This document shows, in pieces, positions 23,250 to 31,697 of a DNA stretch of 64,000 nt. Numbering within the stretch: position 1 is the stretch's first letter; every line of letters begins with the position of its first letter. Source of the DNA: Veronia pacifica (GTDB lineage: Bacteria; Pseudomonadota; Gammaproteobacteria; Enterobacterales; Vibrionaceae); NCBI RefSeq assembly GCF_001707825.1, contig NZ_LYBM01000017.1, positions 1-64,000 on the forward strand, read 5' to 3'. A program made the position numbers and the translations under genes. A model generated the notes under the pieces. The model was not told the DNA's origin. It worked only from the letters and a program-made list of their open reading frames with translations, and ran no database searches.

Positions 23250-24833
23250 ATGGCAGAAAAAAAGAAACGCGGATTTATGTCCTGGCTGGGCTTTGGCCGC
23301 AAAAAAGAACAGCAAGAAGAAACCCAGTCTGTCGAACAGGACACTGCGGTAGAACAAGATAATATGGCAGAAGAGGTAGCACAGCAAAAAGCTGCCGCGT
23401 TGGCTGAAGAGCAGGCAAGGCTTGAAGCCGAAGCTGCAACTCTTCGTGAACAAGAAGAAGCGCGTCGTAAATCAGAAGCGGAAGCTCAGGCTCGTGCAGA
23501 AGAAGAGGCACGTTTAAAGGCAGAGGCTGAAGCCAAAGCGCGTGCCGAAGAAGAAGCACGCTTAAAGGCAGAGGCGGAAGCCAAGGCTCGCGCCGAAGAA
23601 GAAGCACGTTTAAAAGCAGAGGCTGAAGCCAAAGCGCGTGCAGAGGAAGAGGCGCGCTTAAAGGCAGAGGCTGAAGCCAAGGCCCGCGCCGAAGAAGAAG
23701 CACGCTTAAAGGCAGAGGCTGAAGCCAAGGCTCGCGCCGAAGAAGAAGCACGCTTAAAGGCAGAGGCGGAAGCCAAGGCTATTGCTGAAGAAGAAGCACG
23801 AATTGAAGCAGAAGCTCAGGCTCGTGCAGAAGAAGAGGCTCAAGCTGCTGATGAGGCACTTCGCCAACAAGCACAGGCTGAAACCGCAGAAAAAGAAAAA
23901 CCCAAACGTGAAGGTTTCTTTGCTCGTCTAAAACGCGGACTACAGAAAACCAAAGTGAATATTGGTGCGGGTTTCTTTGGTCTATTCAGTGGTAAGAAAA
24001 TCGATGATGAGCTTTTTGAGGAGTTGGAAGAGCAGCTACTGATCGCTGATGTTGGTATGGATACGACGACCAAGATCATTGACAGTCTGACAGACAAAGC
24101 CAGCCGCAAAGAACTTAAAGATGGTGAAGCACTGTATGGTCTGCTGAAGCAAGAGATGGCTGATATTCTCTCTGAGGTAGAACAGCCATTGGATACCACG
24201 ACAGCCCAAAATGGTCCCTTTGTGATCCTTATGGTGGGCGTTAACGGTGTGGGTAAAACCACGACCATCGGAAAACTTGCCAAGCAGTTTCAGCAACAGG
24301 GCAAGTCTGTGATGCTTGCTGCTGGTGATACGTTCCGCGCTGCAGCCGTTGAGCAGCTGCAGGTATGGGGTGAGCGAAATAATGTTCCCGTTGTCGCACA
24401 GCATACGGGCGCCGACAGTGCTTCAGTGATCTATGACTCAATTGAAGCCGCAAAAGCGCGAAATGTTGATGTAGTGATTGCAGATACAGCGGGCCGCCTC
24501 CAAAACAAAGCTAACCTGATGGAAGAGTTGCGTAAGATTGTTCGTGTCATGAAGAAACTTGACCCGAATGCTCCGCATGAAATCATGCTGACAATCGATG
24601 CAGGGACTGGACAGAATGCCATCAGTCAGGCACGTTTATTTAACGATATTGCACCACTCACCGGTATTAGCCTGACCAAACTGGACGGAACGGCGAAAGG
24701 CGGTGTTATTTTTGCCGTCGCCGATCAGTTTAAGATCCCGCTTCGTTATATTGGTGTCGGTGAAGGTATTGACGATTTGAGAGAATTCGCAGCAGAAGAA
24801 TTTATTGAGGCGCTGTTCAGCAGGGAGGAATAA
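23250..24833 (+). CDS. ftsY: Signal recognition particle receptor FtsY
   Basis: GTPase that docks SRP-ribosome complexes at the inner membrane. The 527 residues comprise a membrane-binding start ([14 protein letters not shown]), a long acidic/alanine-rich A domain to about 210, and the NG domain with G1 [22 protein letters not shown]3 DTAGRLQNK and G4 [10 protein letters not shown]. The A domain is expanded by six tandem 16-residue units ([16 protein letters not shown]) encoded at 23490-23777. ATG 23250 is preceded by TAGGAT; an upstream in-frame TTG is unlikely. It begins the ftsY-ftsE-ftsX operon, with ftsE five bases after its stop. Confidence 0.95.
   Translation: MAEKKKRGFMSWLGFGRKKEQQEETQSVEQDTAVEQDNMAEEVAQQKAAALAEEQARLEAEAATLREQEEARRKSEAEAQARAEEEARLKAEAEAKARAEEEARLKAEAEAKARAEEEARLKAEAEAKARAEEEARLKAEAEAKARAEEEARLKAEAEAKARAEEEARLKAEAEAKAIAEEEARIEAEAQARAEEEAQAADEALRQQAQAETAEKEKPKREGFFARLKRGLQKTKVNIGAGFFGLFSGKKIDDELFEELEEQLLIADVGMDTTTKIIDSLTDKASRKELKDGEALYGLLKQEMADILSEVEQPLDTTTAQNGPFVILMVGVNGVGKTTTIGKLAKQFQQQGKSVMLAAGDTFRAAAVEQLQVWGERNNVPVVAQHTGADSASVIYDSIEAAKARNVDVVIADTAGRLQNKANLMEELRKIVRVMKKLDPNAPHEIMLTIDAGTGQNAISQARLFNDIAPLTGISLTKLDGTAKGGVIFAVADQFKIPLRYIGVGEGIDDLREFAAEEFIEALFSREE
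23490..23777 (+). repeat. Six tandem 48-bp repeats inside ftsY
   Basis: Six in-frame 48-bp units encode [16 protein letters not shown]; the last is followed by diverged copies ([14 protein letters not shown] and ARAEEEAQ). Units differ by synonymous changes, so they are not all very recent duplicates. The copy number probably varies among strains by slippage or recombination. Confidence 0.9.
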
Positions 24834-24838
24834 GCAGC

Positions 24839-25495
24839 TTGATTCGGTTTCAGCAGGTCAGTAAGGCCTACCAAGGGGGAAGGCAGGCTCTACAGAAGGT
24901 CAGTTTCCAGCTCGAAAAAGGTGAAATGGCCTTTTTGACCGGTCACTCCGGTGCCGGTAAAAGCACACTGTTGAAGCTACTCTGCGCGATGGAGCGTCCC
25001 AGTGACGGCGTCATACAGTTTAACGGACATGATATTTCCCGTCTTCCTCACAAAGATGTCCCCTTCCTGCGCCGCAGGATAGGGGTTATTTTTCAGGATC
25101 ATAAATTGCTGATGGATCGCACTGTTTTCGACAATGTGGCGTTACCACTGCGAATCAACCTCGCTGATGATAACGATGTGAAAAAGCGGGTATCTGCGGC
25201 ATTAGATAAGGTTGGCCTGCTTGATAAAGCAATGTGTCTGCCTATTCAGCTGTCGGGAGGTGAACAACAGCGTGTCGGTATCGCCCGTGCAGTTGTCAAC
25301 CGCCCGCTGGTGCTGATTGCTGATGAGCCAACAGGTAATCTTGATGCAGAGTTGTCGCAACAGATTATGTCGTTATTTCGTCAATTTAACCGTATTGGTG
25401 TGACAGTGTTGATGGCAACCCATGATACCTCCTTACTTGATAGCTACCCGGATATTCGTCGTCTTGATCTGGTGCAGGGTAGGTTGAATGGCTAA
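24839..25495 (+). CDS. ftsE: Cell-division ABC ATPase FtsE
   Basis: ATPase of the FtsEX complex that, with FtsX, activates periplasmic amidase regulators and peptidoglycan hydrolysis at the division septum. The 218 residues show Walker A GHSGAGKST, the ABC signature LSGGEQQR, Walker B VLIADEPT and the H-loop ATHDT. The start is a TTG at 24839, supported by a strong AGGGAGGA upstream and by family alignment at MIRFQQVSKAY. Its end overlaps ftsX by eight bases, indicating translational coupling. Confidence 0.93.
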   Translation: MIRFQQVSKAYQGGRQALQKVSFQLEKGEMAFLTGHSGAGKSTLLKLLCAMERPSDGVIQFNGHDISRLPHKDVPFLRRRIGVIFQDHKLLMDRTVFDNVALPLRINLADDNDVKKRVSAALDKVGLLDKAMCLPIQLSGGEQQRVGIARAVVNRPLVLIADEPTGNLDAELSQQIMSLFRQFNRIGVTVLMATHDTSLLDSYPDIRRLDLVQGRLNG

Positions 25496-26399
25496 CTTTT
25501 TACGAATCCACATCGAACAAGGTGGGCAGGCATTCAAGGAAATTGTTGCTCGCCCGGCCAACCATTTGCTGACTATTTTAGTACTCGCGGTTGCGTTAAG
25601 CCTGCCCACAACACTGTTTTTACTGAGTAAGAACTTGTTAGAGGTAAAAGGACAATGGCAGAGCCCGACACAGATAACTGTGTATTTAGCGGAAAATGTT
25701 TCGCAAAAAGAGGGAACTAATCTTGCCAAGGCCCTCACTAAGGTAAAGGATATCGCTTCGGCTGAATATATCAGCCCAGATCTTGGACTTGAGCAGCTCA
25801 GAGCGCATTCGGGTTTCGAGCAGTCTATCAGTCTGCTGGAAGAAAACCCGTTACCGGCGGTCATATTGGTGACAGCGATTGAAACGGCCACGCCCAATGA
25901 TGTCTCAATGTTGGCGACGACGATAGGGTTGAAGAGCCAGATAGAAGAGGTGCGGCTTGATCGTGACTGGTTGCAACGCCTACAAGCTCTCGAACAAGTT
26001 ATTCTCGCGCTGACCGTTACTTTTTCTTTGCTGATGTTGATTGGGGTATTCCTTATTATAGGTAATACACTGCGACTGACCGTACTCAGCCATAAAGAAG
26101 AAATTCAAGTAATGAAGCTGGTTGGAGCGACAGACAGCTTTATACTGCGCCCATACCTGTATCAGGGGGCGTGGCTGGGTTTATCGGGTGCGATATTGGC
26201 GTGGTTTATTACTCTGCTGGTGACCTTATTTCTGGACAGGGCCGTATCATCACTAGCAGCACTGTATGACAGTCAGTTTATGTTATCAGGCCTTCGTGCC
26301 GATGAACTGATTATCTTACTGCTCTTAGCATCATTTACTGGGTTGTTGGCAGCAAGGCTGGCGACAGCGAAACATCTTAAAAAGTTGAACCCAGTCTAA
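25488..26399 (+). CDS. ftsX: Cell-division membrane protein FtsX
   Basis: Membrane partner of FtsE, 303 residues with four helices: one near 25-45 before a periplasmic domain, and three in the C-terminal half (about 175-200, 225-250, 268-290). The segment [25 protein letters not shown] is characteristic of FtsX. The periplasmic loop is the part that engages EnvC/NlpD-type amidase activators. The ATG overlaps the ftsE stop. It closes the ftsYEX operon. Confidence 0.93.
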   Translation: MANFLRIHIEQGGQAFKEIVARPANHLLTILVLAVALSLPTTLFLLSKNLLEVKGQWQSPTQITVYLAENVSQKEGTNLAKALTKVKDIASAEYISPDLGLEQLRAHSGFEQSISLLEENPLPAVILVTAIETATPNDVSMLATTIGLKSQIEEVRLDRDWLQRLQALEQVILALTVTFSLLMLIGVFLIIGNTLRLTVLSHKEEIQVMKLVGATDSFILRPYLYQGAWLGLSGAILAWFITLLVTLFLDRAVSSLAALYDSQFMLSGLRADELIILLLLASFTGLLAARLATAKHLKKLNPV

Positions 26400-26472
26400 T
26401 GATCAACTGTACCTGACTAAAGATTGTTTTAGAGAGCAATGCTTGAGTTTTGTGCGTTTAAAGTACATCATA

Positions 26473-26504
26473 TCGGATCACAGTGGACGTTTTCCCCGAT
26501 CCGA
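26473..26504 (+). other. Stem-loop in the rpoH leader
   Basis: TCGGATC (26473-26479) pairs with GATCCGA (26498-26504) across an 18-nt loop, ending about 25 bases before the rpoH ATG and close to its ribosome-binding site. rpoH translation is temperature-controlled by mRNA structure in enterobacteria; this hairpin could contribute, but that is inference. Confidence 0.35.
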
Positions 26505-26529
26505 AGGATCAACAATAGACGAGGTGACG

Positions 26530-27390
26530 ATGACAACAGAAATGTACGCACTGGCTCCGATCTCCCAGGATAGCTATGACAGCTACCTGCAAAACGTTAA
26601 CAGCTATGCAATGCTGTCAGCGGAAGAAGAGCGTCGGTTAGCTGAGCGTCTGCATTACGAGGGTGATTTGGAATCGGCGAAAAGCCTGATCCTGTCGCAT
26701 CTTAGGTTTGTTGTTCATATAGCACGAGGCTATTCCGGTTATGGGTTGCCTGTCTCTGACTTAATTCAGGAAGGTAATATTGGCTTGATGAAAGCGGTAA
26801 AACGCTTCAACCCTGAAGTGGGTGTCAGGCTTGTCTCTTTTGCTGTTCATTGGATCAAGGCGGAAATTCACGAGTATGTGTTACGCAACTGGCGCATCGT
26901 GAAAGTAGCAACTACCAAGGCGCAACGTAAGTTGTTCTTTAACCTTAGAAAAGCGAAAAAACGCCTTGGATGGTTCAACGCGGAAGAGGTCAACATGGTT
27001 GCTGAGCAGCTTGGTGTTGATGCTGCAGAGGTGCGTGAAATGGAGTCCAGGCTCGCTGCACAAGACGCAGGCTTCGATGCCACTCCAGACGACGATGATC
27101 GTGATGGTGGACCTGCTGCACCTGTTTTCTTCCTCGAAGACAAGTCGTCTGATCTGGCGGATAACATTGAAGCCCAAAACTGGGAAGACCATGCGAACAG
27201 ACGTCTTGCGCAGGCTATTTCAACACTTGATGACCGCAGCCAGCACATTGTCCGTTCACGATGGCTGGACGACAATAAGCCGACCTTGCAGGAACTTGCC
27301 GAGCATTATCAAGTGTCCGCTGAACGTATTCGACAGCTCGAAAAGAACGCGATGAAAAAGCTTAAAGTCGCGGTAGGTGATGACATTTAA
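26530..27390 (+). CDS. rpoH: Heat-shock sigma factor sigma-32
   Basis: Directs RNA polymerase to heat-shock promoters. The 286 residues have region 1.2 ([23 protein letters not shown]), region 2 with the core-binding and -10 elements ([48 protein letters not shown] in pieces), the RpoH box [10 protein letters not shown] and region 4 with the HTH ([19 protein letters not shown]). ATG 26530 follows GAGG at five bases and fits the family start; the frame upstream is leader. It lies after ftsX as in other gamma-proteobacteria and ends at a strong terminator. Confidence 0.95.
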   Translation: MTTEMYALAPISQDSYDSYLQNVNSYAMLSAEEERRLAERLHYEGDLESAKSLILSHLRFVVHIARGYSGYGLPVSDLIQEGNIGLMKAVKRFNPEVGVRLVSFAVHWIKAEIHEYVLRNWRIVKVATTKAQRKLFFNLRKAKKRLGWFNAEEVNMVAEQLGVDAAEVREMESRLAAQDAGFDATPDDDDRDGGPAAPVFFLEDKSSDLADNIEAQNWEDHANRRLAQAISTLDDRSQHIVRSRWLDDNKPTLQELAEHYQVSAERIRQLEKNAMKKLKVAVGDDI

Positions 27391-27413
27391 GGTTATCTCT
27401 TAAACTGAAAAAG

Positions 27414-27437
27414 AACCGGCTGAGGCCGGTTTTTTTG
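27414..27437 (+). terminator. Rho-independent terminator of rpoH
   Basis: AACCGGC (27414-27420) pairs with GCCGGTT (27425-27431) around a TGAG loop, followed by an uninterrupted T-run. It lies 23 bp after the rpoH stop. Confidence 0.92.
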
Positions 27438-27459
27438 TGCTGGATGAAGGGTTACAATC

Positions 27460-27565
27460 TTATCCTCATAAAGTTATACACAGCTTATTAAAGGATCGAT
27501 ACTACATCTAGTGGATCCAAATGGGTGATCAACCCTTATCAACGCAATTCACAGGATTTTCCACA
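27460..27565 (+). promoter_or_regulatory. DnaA-box-like cluster with GATC sites upstream of glpE
   Basis: TTATACACA (27474-27482) equals the E. coli oriC R2 DnaA box. TTATCCTCA (27460-27468) and TTTTCCACA (27557-27565) each differ from TTATCCACA at one base. Three GATC sites (near 27494, 27513 and 27527) lie between them. All boxes are on the same strand. The cluster is in the 319-bp gap between rpoH and glpE. A DnaA-binding role is inferred from the motifs only; the rest of the gap shows nothing further. Confidence 0.35.
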
Positions 27566-27709
27566 GCTGGACAAAGTTTGCTCTATCCGGGAGTGTGACT
27601 CTCTGCTGTCATAGAAAAAAGTCATGTAGAATAAGTGCTAATCGGTACTCGCCTCCTGTGTCGCGGTGCCATGTTTTTTTAAAACTTCCGGTTTGGAGTG
27701 GAATAACCT

Positions 27710-28039
27710 ATGGAAAATTTTGCGCATATCTCAGTTTCAGATGCGTGGACGATGATGAATAAACAGGATCAACCCGGCGTTATGGTCGATATCCGGGATC
27801 CTCAGTCATTCCAGTTATCTCATGCAGAGGGAGCATTCCACCTAACAAATGACACCGTGGTCACCCTCATGCAGGAAGTTGATTTTGAACAGCCTGTACT
27901 GGTGATGTGTTATCACGGCATAAGCAGTCAGGGCGCAGCCCAGTACTTGATCAATCAGGGCTTTGAGGAAGTATATAGTGTAGATGGTGGCTTTGAAGCG
28001 TGGCATCGTGCCTCGTTACCTGTCCAACCTTCGGAGTAA
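27710..28039 (+). CDS. glpE: Thiosulfate sulfurtransferase GlpE (rhodanese)
   Basis: A single-domain cytosolic rhodanese transferring sulfane sulfur from thiosulfate to cyanide or thioredoxin. The 109 residues carry the active-site loop CYHGISSQG after VLVM, and the typical VDIRDPQSF and [11 protein letters not shown] segments. It is followed by glpG after 14 bp, giving a glpEG pair; the glpR repressor gene found with them in E. coli is absent here. Confidence 0.92.
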   Translation: MENFAHISVSDAWTMMNKQDQPGVMVDIRDPQSFQLSHAEGAFHLTNDTVVTLMQEVDFEQPVLVMCYHGISSQGAAQYLINQGFEEVYSVDGGFEAWHRASLPVQPSE

Positions 28040-28053
28040 AAGGCGTTTATAAA

Positions 28054-28878
28054 ATGTTTAGATTGGGCGCTATCAGCAATCACAGAATGGCGCAGGCGTT
28101 TGTCGACTACATGGACACCCTCGGGGTAGAGCTTAAGCTTAGCCCTGAAGGTGAGGGGCAACTGGCTATCTGGCTGGTGGAAGATCAGCATAAGAGCCTT
28201 GCTGAGGCTGAGTTCCAACAGTTTCTGGAGAACCCAAATCGAGACAAATATCTTGAGTCTTCATGGAAGGTAGCCGAGAGTCGAACTGCGAGTTTTAACT
28301 ACAGTGCACCAGGCATACTTTCCCTCGTGAAAGAGCAGGCAGGATTGATCACTCTATCTGTTATGGTGATTTGCATTGCTGTATTCAGTGTTAGCTGGCT
28401 GGGATTTATTGGTCCTGTTTTTTCAATATTACACTTTCCTGCAGATGTCAGTGAATCTTGGCAGGTATGGCGCTGGTTCAGCCATGGAATCATTCATTTT
28501 TCGACCCTGCACCTGGTGTTCAACCTTGTCTGGTGGTGGGTTCTTGGCGGTCGAATTGAGCAGAGGCTCGGCAAATGGTCACTACTACAGATATTTTTCG
28601 TGTCGGCTGCTTTTTCAGGATTGGCGCAGTATCTGGCTGAGGGACCAAACTTTGGCGGCCTCTCCGGCGTTGTTTATGCCCTCTTGGGTTATGTATGGAT
28701 GATGGGTTATTTTGCGCCACATAAAGGGGTGTCTATCGAGAAAGCCCACATCGGATTCATGCTTGTTTGGTTGGTCATTGGTTTCTATGAGCCAATGGGA
28801 ATGAAAATTGCCAATATTGCTCATTTGGCAGGGCTGGCCTCAGGTTGCGTAATGGGATGGTTGGCATCACGCAAGTAA
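28054..28878 (+). CDS. glpG: Rhomboid intramembrane serine protease GlpG
   Basis: Cleaves transmembrane segments within the inner membrane. The 274-residue protein has an N-terminal cytosolic domain (about 1-85) and six helices carrying the catalytic pair: the serine in GGLSGVVYALLG and the histidine in ANIAHLAGLASG. The HFSTLHLVFNLVWWWVLG helix matches the HxxxN oxyanion motif. ATG 28054 (MFRLGAISNHRMAQAF) matches the family start; the frame from 28000 overlaps glpE and is not used. Confidence 0.93.
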   Translation: MFRLGAISNHRMAQAFVDYMDTLGVELKLSPEGEGQLAIWLVEDQHKSLAEAEFQQFLENPNRDKYLESSWKVAESRTASFNYSAPGILSLVKEQAGLITLSVMVICIAVFSVSWLGFIGPVFSILHFPADVSESWQVWRWFSHGIIHFSTLHLVFNLVWWWVLGGRIEQRLGKWSLLQIFFVSAAFSGLAQYLAEGPNFGGLSGVVYALLGYVWMMGYFAPHKGVSIEKAHIGFMLVWLVIGFYEPMGMKIANIAHLAGLASGCVMGWLASRK

Positions 28879-28883
28879 CAGGC

Positions 28884-28912
28884 AAGGTGCGCATAAATGA
28901 CTTGCGCACCTT
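28884..28912. terminator. Hairpin between glpG and a convergent gene
   Basis: AAGGTGCGCA (28884-28893) pairs perfectly with TGCGCACCTT (28903-28912) around a 9-nt loop. It sits five bases after the glpG stop and before the stop of the convergent gene at 28934. Confidence 0.7.
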
Positions 28913-28933
28913 TGAGCAGTGGCTGTGCTGGTG

Positions 28934-29587
28934 TTATTTACCTTGCTCCTTTACGTTCTCTCCTGCTTCAGCGCCTTTGAGCTCGTTGACCAGCTGAGGT
29001 GTAACATCAGGGTCAATCACCATCTTCTTCAACATCAGTTCAAATTTCGTTGATTTTAGTGCGCCGCTATCTATCACATCAATCACGGGAACCTGTACGC
29101 GAACCCCTCCGCTTTTCAGCATACCGCTCAAACTTGCTAATACCTGCTCGGCCTGTTTCGGATCGCTCTTCACTAGCGCAATAACAAGGTTAATGATCAG
29201 ATGCGCCATTGAGATGGTTTCGTTATTTTTTTCCTGTTTTACCAGCAGCTTTTCCAGCTCATCAATAGCAGTTTGGTTCTCAAGCTTATCTTGAGCTTTC
29301 TCCTCTTCCAGCGCATTTTCTTCGACTTTTTTATCACCGTCTAAAGAGACTGGCTTGAGGCCTAATCGATGCAAATTTCTGGCAGAGTGACCATTCATCT
29401 GCAGTTCACCGATATCTTTATCCAGCACTGCCGCATGTTGGGTTTGTCCTTCATCGTCAGTATTAACATCATCAGATATGCCCGTAACCATTGGCTCAGG
29501 TGCAAGAGGTCTTGCGTATAAGTGCTGCGGAGGCATCCCCTGAAAGTTCATATTAGGGATGCCGTCAAATCCCTTATTTATTGACAT
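28934..29587 (-). CDS. Hypothetical protein with central coiled coil
   Basis: I do not recognise this 217-residue protein. It has no signal peptide or membrane helix. The N-terminal 80 residues are low in order and rich in Asn/Pro/Asp. Residues about 85-125 form a charged Glu/Lys coiled coil, followed by a helical segment (MAHLIINLVIALVKSDPKQAEQVLASLSGML) and a C-terminal part ending in acidic and basic residues. It lies 104 bp downstream of the FliL-like gene on the same strand, so the two may be co-expressed. Confidence 0.6.
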   Translation of the reverse strand: MSINKGFDGIPNMNFQGMPPQHLYARPLAPEPMVTGISDDVNTDDEGQTQHAAVLDKDIGELQMNGHSARNLHRLGLKPVSLDGDKKVEENALEEEKAQDKLENQTAIDELEKLLVKQEKNNETISMAHLIINLVIALVKSDPKQAEQVLASLSGMLKSGGVRVQVPVIDVIDSGALKSTKFELMLKKMVIDPDVTPQLVNELKGAEAGENVKEQGK

Positions 29588-29691
29588 AACGTTTTCCTTC
29601 TATTTTTCAAATACACCTTCAATGACATCTATGAACATGTGTGTATTTAAAATGAAAAAGGTTCCAACCAGAGCACCTGTACCTTGGGTCA

Positions 29692-30114
29692 CTATTGATA
29701 AAGGTATTTAGTAAATAACAGATCTTTGATGATGATTTGCTTGGTTTCGGCTTCGAGAAGGGCATTTAATTGTGTTAAACACTTTTCACGCAGTGCTTCG
29801 CGGCCTGCCATGGATTTAATGTTAGTTTCCGGTTCTTTACTGATGATATTTATGAGTGCGTCCCGCAAAAGTCCTTGATGATAAGCAACAGTAGCCTCGA
29901 GTGTTGGGTCTTCCAGCATTAATTGCACCTTAACATTGATGAACCCAACCTTGGCGCCTGACGTTATATAGTTAGTAGTGATCTCTGGTTGCATTGTGTA
30001 GTAAACAAAAGAAGGTGCCGCAGAGGCTCCCTCTTCAGCAAGAGCTGAAAAAGGGAGTGATGGGAGAAGAAGAAGTATGAGAGACAGGTGGCGAAGTTTT
30101 TTCATCATAGTCAT
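29692..30114 (-). CDS. Stand-alone FliL-like periplasmic protein
   Basis: The 140 residues begin with a signal peptide (about 1-26, SALAEE) rather than the single membrane anchor of flagellar FliL. The rest (FVYYTMQPEITTNYI...VGFINVKVQLMLEDP...LRDALINIIS...REALREKCLTQLNALL...IIIKDLLFTKYLYQ) follows the FliL C-terminal domain pattern of two strands, central helices and a final strand. FliL binds flagellar stators; this copy lies outside any flagellar operon, next to ubiC, so its partner is unclear. Several ATGs lie close together at the start. Confidence 0.75.
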   Translation of the reverse strand: MTMMKKLRHLSLILLLLPSLPFSALAEEGASAAPSFVYYTMQPEITTNYITSGAKVGFINVKVQLMLEDPTLEATVAYHQGLLRDALINIISKEPETNIKSMAGREALREKCLTQLNALLEAETKQIIIKDLLFTKYLYQ

Positions 30115-30253
30115 AGCTCAGAAGTTAGTCTGATTCCTGTTTGGGTTTCACTGAATGAACCTCAGCGGTGTACAATACAGCATTAATATAGAGGTAATTA
30201 TTGACCATCTCGGCCACTTGTATGTCGTTTTTGTCATTTGATATCAGGATAAC

Positions 30254-30808
30254 ATGACAGAATTCAAGTCATTATATTTATCAGCGCTGCGAACGGCGCA
30301 ATGGGATTGCCCAGATTGGCAGGGATTGGAAGGAACGTCAAAGGGAGCATGGCTGCTTGAACCCGGTTCGATGACAGAAAGGCTAAAACACTTCTGCCGT
30401 GAGCTCGAGGTCCGTGTCATTTCATTGGAAAAATACCCGGCAGATACCCTCACCGAGACGGAAAAGCATCTTCTGAATGATGAAGACTGTTTAGTAAGGG
30501 ACGTGGTGTTGATTGGGGATGGTATCCCATGGATTTGCGCCCGTACGCTAATGCCACTGTCTACCCTGACTGATCAGGAAGAAGACATTGCGGAACTCGG
30601 TGCCGTTCCGTTAGGGCAGCGTGTTTTCACTCATGAAACTGCGCGGCGAGACGCACTTGAAGTGACAACACTGGATGTGGCAGACGGAAGGCTTCATGCA
30701 AGACGGTCTCGACTCTGGTTAAATGAAAAACCTATGCTGGTGTGTGAGGTCTTCCTTCCTCACTCCCCTGTGTACTTTACTGAGGACGTTGCGAATGGAA
30801 GCCACTAA
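30254..30808 (+). CDS. ubiC: Chorismate pyruvate-lyase
   Basis: Converts chorismate to 4-hydroxybenzoate and pyruvate, the first committed step of ubiquinone synthesis. The 184 residues show [15 protein letters not shown], the chorismate-binding arginine region [18 protein letters not shown] and [21 protein letters not shown] near the end. It overlaps ubiA by 14 bases, so the two are co-translated and feed 4-hydroxybenzoate directly to prenylation. Confidence 0.92.
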   Translation: MTEFKSLYLSALRTAQWDCPDWQGLEGTSKGAWLLEPGSMTERLKHFCRELEVRVISLEKYPADTLTETEKHLLNDEDCLVRDVVLIGDGIPWICARTLMPLSTLTDQEEDIAELGAVPLGQRVFTHETARRDALEVTTLDVADGRLHARRSRLWLNEKPMLVCEVFLPHSPVYFTEDVANGSH

Positions 30809-31655
30809 AGTCAGAGCATTCTGGCAGCTAACCCGAATGGACAGGCCAATCGGTACGCTGCTTTTAATGTGGCCGACCTTATGGGCGTTGTTTGTGGCTG
30901 CCAATGGTCTTCCTGATCCCCATATCTTGTTGGTTTTCATTGCGGGTGTCGTTTCAATGCGCGCTGCGGGTTGTGTGATCAATGATTTCGCTGATCGCAA
31001 AGTGGATGGTCATGTGAAACGGACCAAGCTACGTCCGCTCCCTTCTGGGCTGGTATCGTCTAAAGAGGCTATTGCGCTCTTTTTGGTTTTGGTGCTGATA
31101 TCATTCGCCTTGGTGATGACACTGGACTGGTTCACGGTCAGTTTATCTGTTGTTGGGTTGCTGTTGGCGTTCATCTATCCCTTCATGAAGCGTTACACCC
31201 ATATGCCACAACTGGTGTTGGGTATGGCATTCGGCTGGGCGATTCCCATGGCCTACGCTGCCCAGGCGGGAGAATTGCCCCTCGTAGCCTGGCTGTTGTT
31301 CGTTGCAAATATCGCGTGGACAGTGGCGTATGACACCCTGTACGCCATGGTTGACAGAGATGATGATGTGAAAATTGGCGTCAAGTCGTCGGCGATTTTA
31401 TTCGGCCGTTTCGACCGCCTCATTGTGGGAATTCTCCAGCTCTTGTTCATTGCTTTGATGGTGGTAGTGGGTCTGCTGGCACAGCTGACAATTCCCTACT
31501 ACCTCGGTTTGTGTGCTGCCTCGGCTCTGCTGGTTTACCAACAAGTGATTATCCGGACTCGCGGGCGTGATGTGTGCTTCCAGGCATTTCTCAACAACAA
31601 TTATGTTGGGATGTTGGTGTTTCTCGGTATCGCGGCCAGTCTGCTTCTTCACTAA
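30795..31655 (+). CDS. ubiA: 4-hydroxybenzoate octaprenyltransferase
   Basis: Inner-membrane enzyme attaching the polyprenyl tail to 4-hydroxybenzoate. The 286 residues form about nine helices with the two aspartate-rich motifs of the superfamily: [15 protein letters not shown] and [16 protein letters not shown]. The ATG at 30795 inside the end of ubiC is preceded by GAGG and fits the family start ([21 protein letters not shown]). It follows ubiC in one operon. Confidence 0.94.
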   Translation: MEATKVRAFWQLTRMDRPIGTLLLMWPTLWALFVAANGLPDPHILLVFIAGVVSMRAAGCVINDFADRKVDGHVKRTKLRPLPSGLVSSKEAIALFLVLVLISFALVMTLDWFTVSLSVVGLLLAFIYPFMKRYTHMPQLVLGMAFGWAIPMAYAAQAGELPLVAWLLFVANIAWTVAYDTLYAMVDRDDDVKIGVKSSAILFGRFDRLIVGILQLLFIALMVVVGLLAQLTIPYYLGLCAASALLVYQQVIIRTRGRDVCFQAFLNNNYVGMLVFLGIAASLLLH

Positions 31656-31697
31656 AGAGTTACATATAAAAACGGCGGCTCGTTTTTTTATTGAGGT

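Noticed and set aside
23486-23776. Minus-strand frame encoding [16 protein letters not shown] repeats
   Set aside because: It is the antisense reading of the tandem repeats of ftsY and has no independent ribosome-binding site or family.
27460-27565. Possible crtS-like site triggering chromosome II replication
   Set aside because: The box cluster is suggestive, but I cannot match it to the known crtS sequence or location, so only DnaA-like boxes are reported.
29609-29648. Inverted AAATACAC/GTGTATTT upstream of the coiled-coil gene
   Set aside because: An 8-bp dyad across 24 bases in AT-rich sequence is likely chance.
31666-31692. Terminator-like sequence between ubiA and plsB
   Set aside because: The stem (AAAAACG with CGTTTTT) is nearly all A-T with a GCGGCT loop; too weak to call with confidence.
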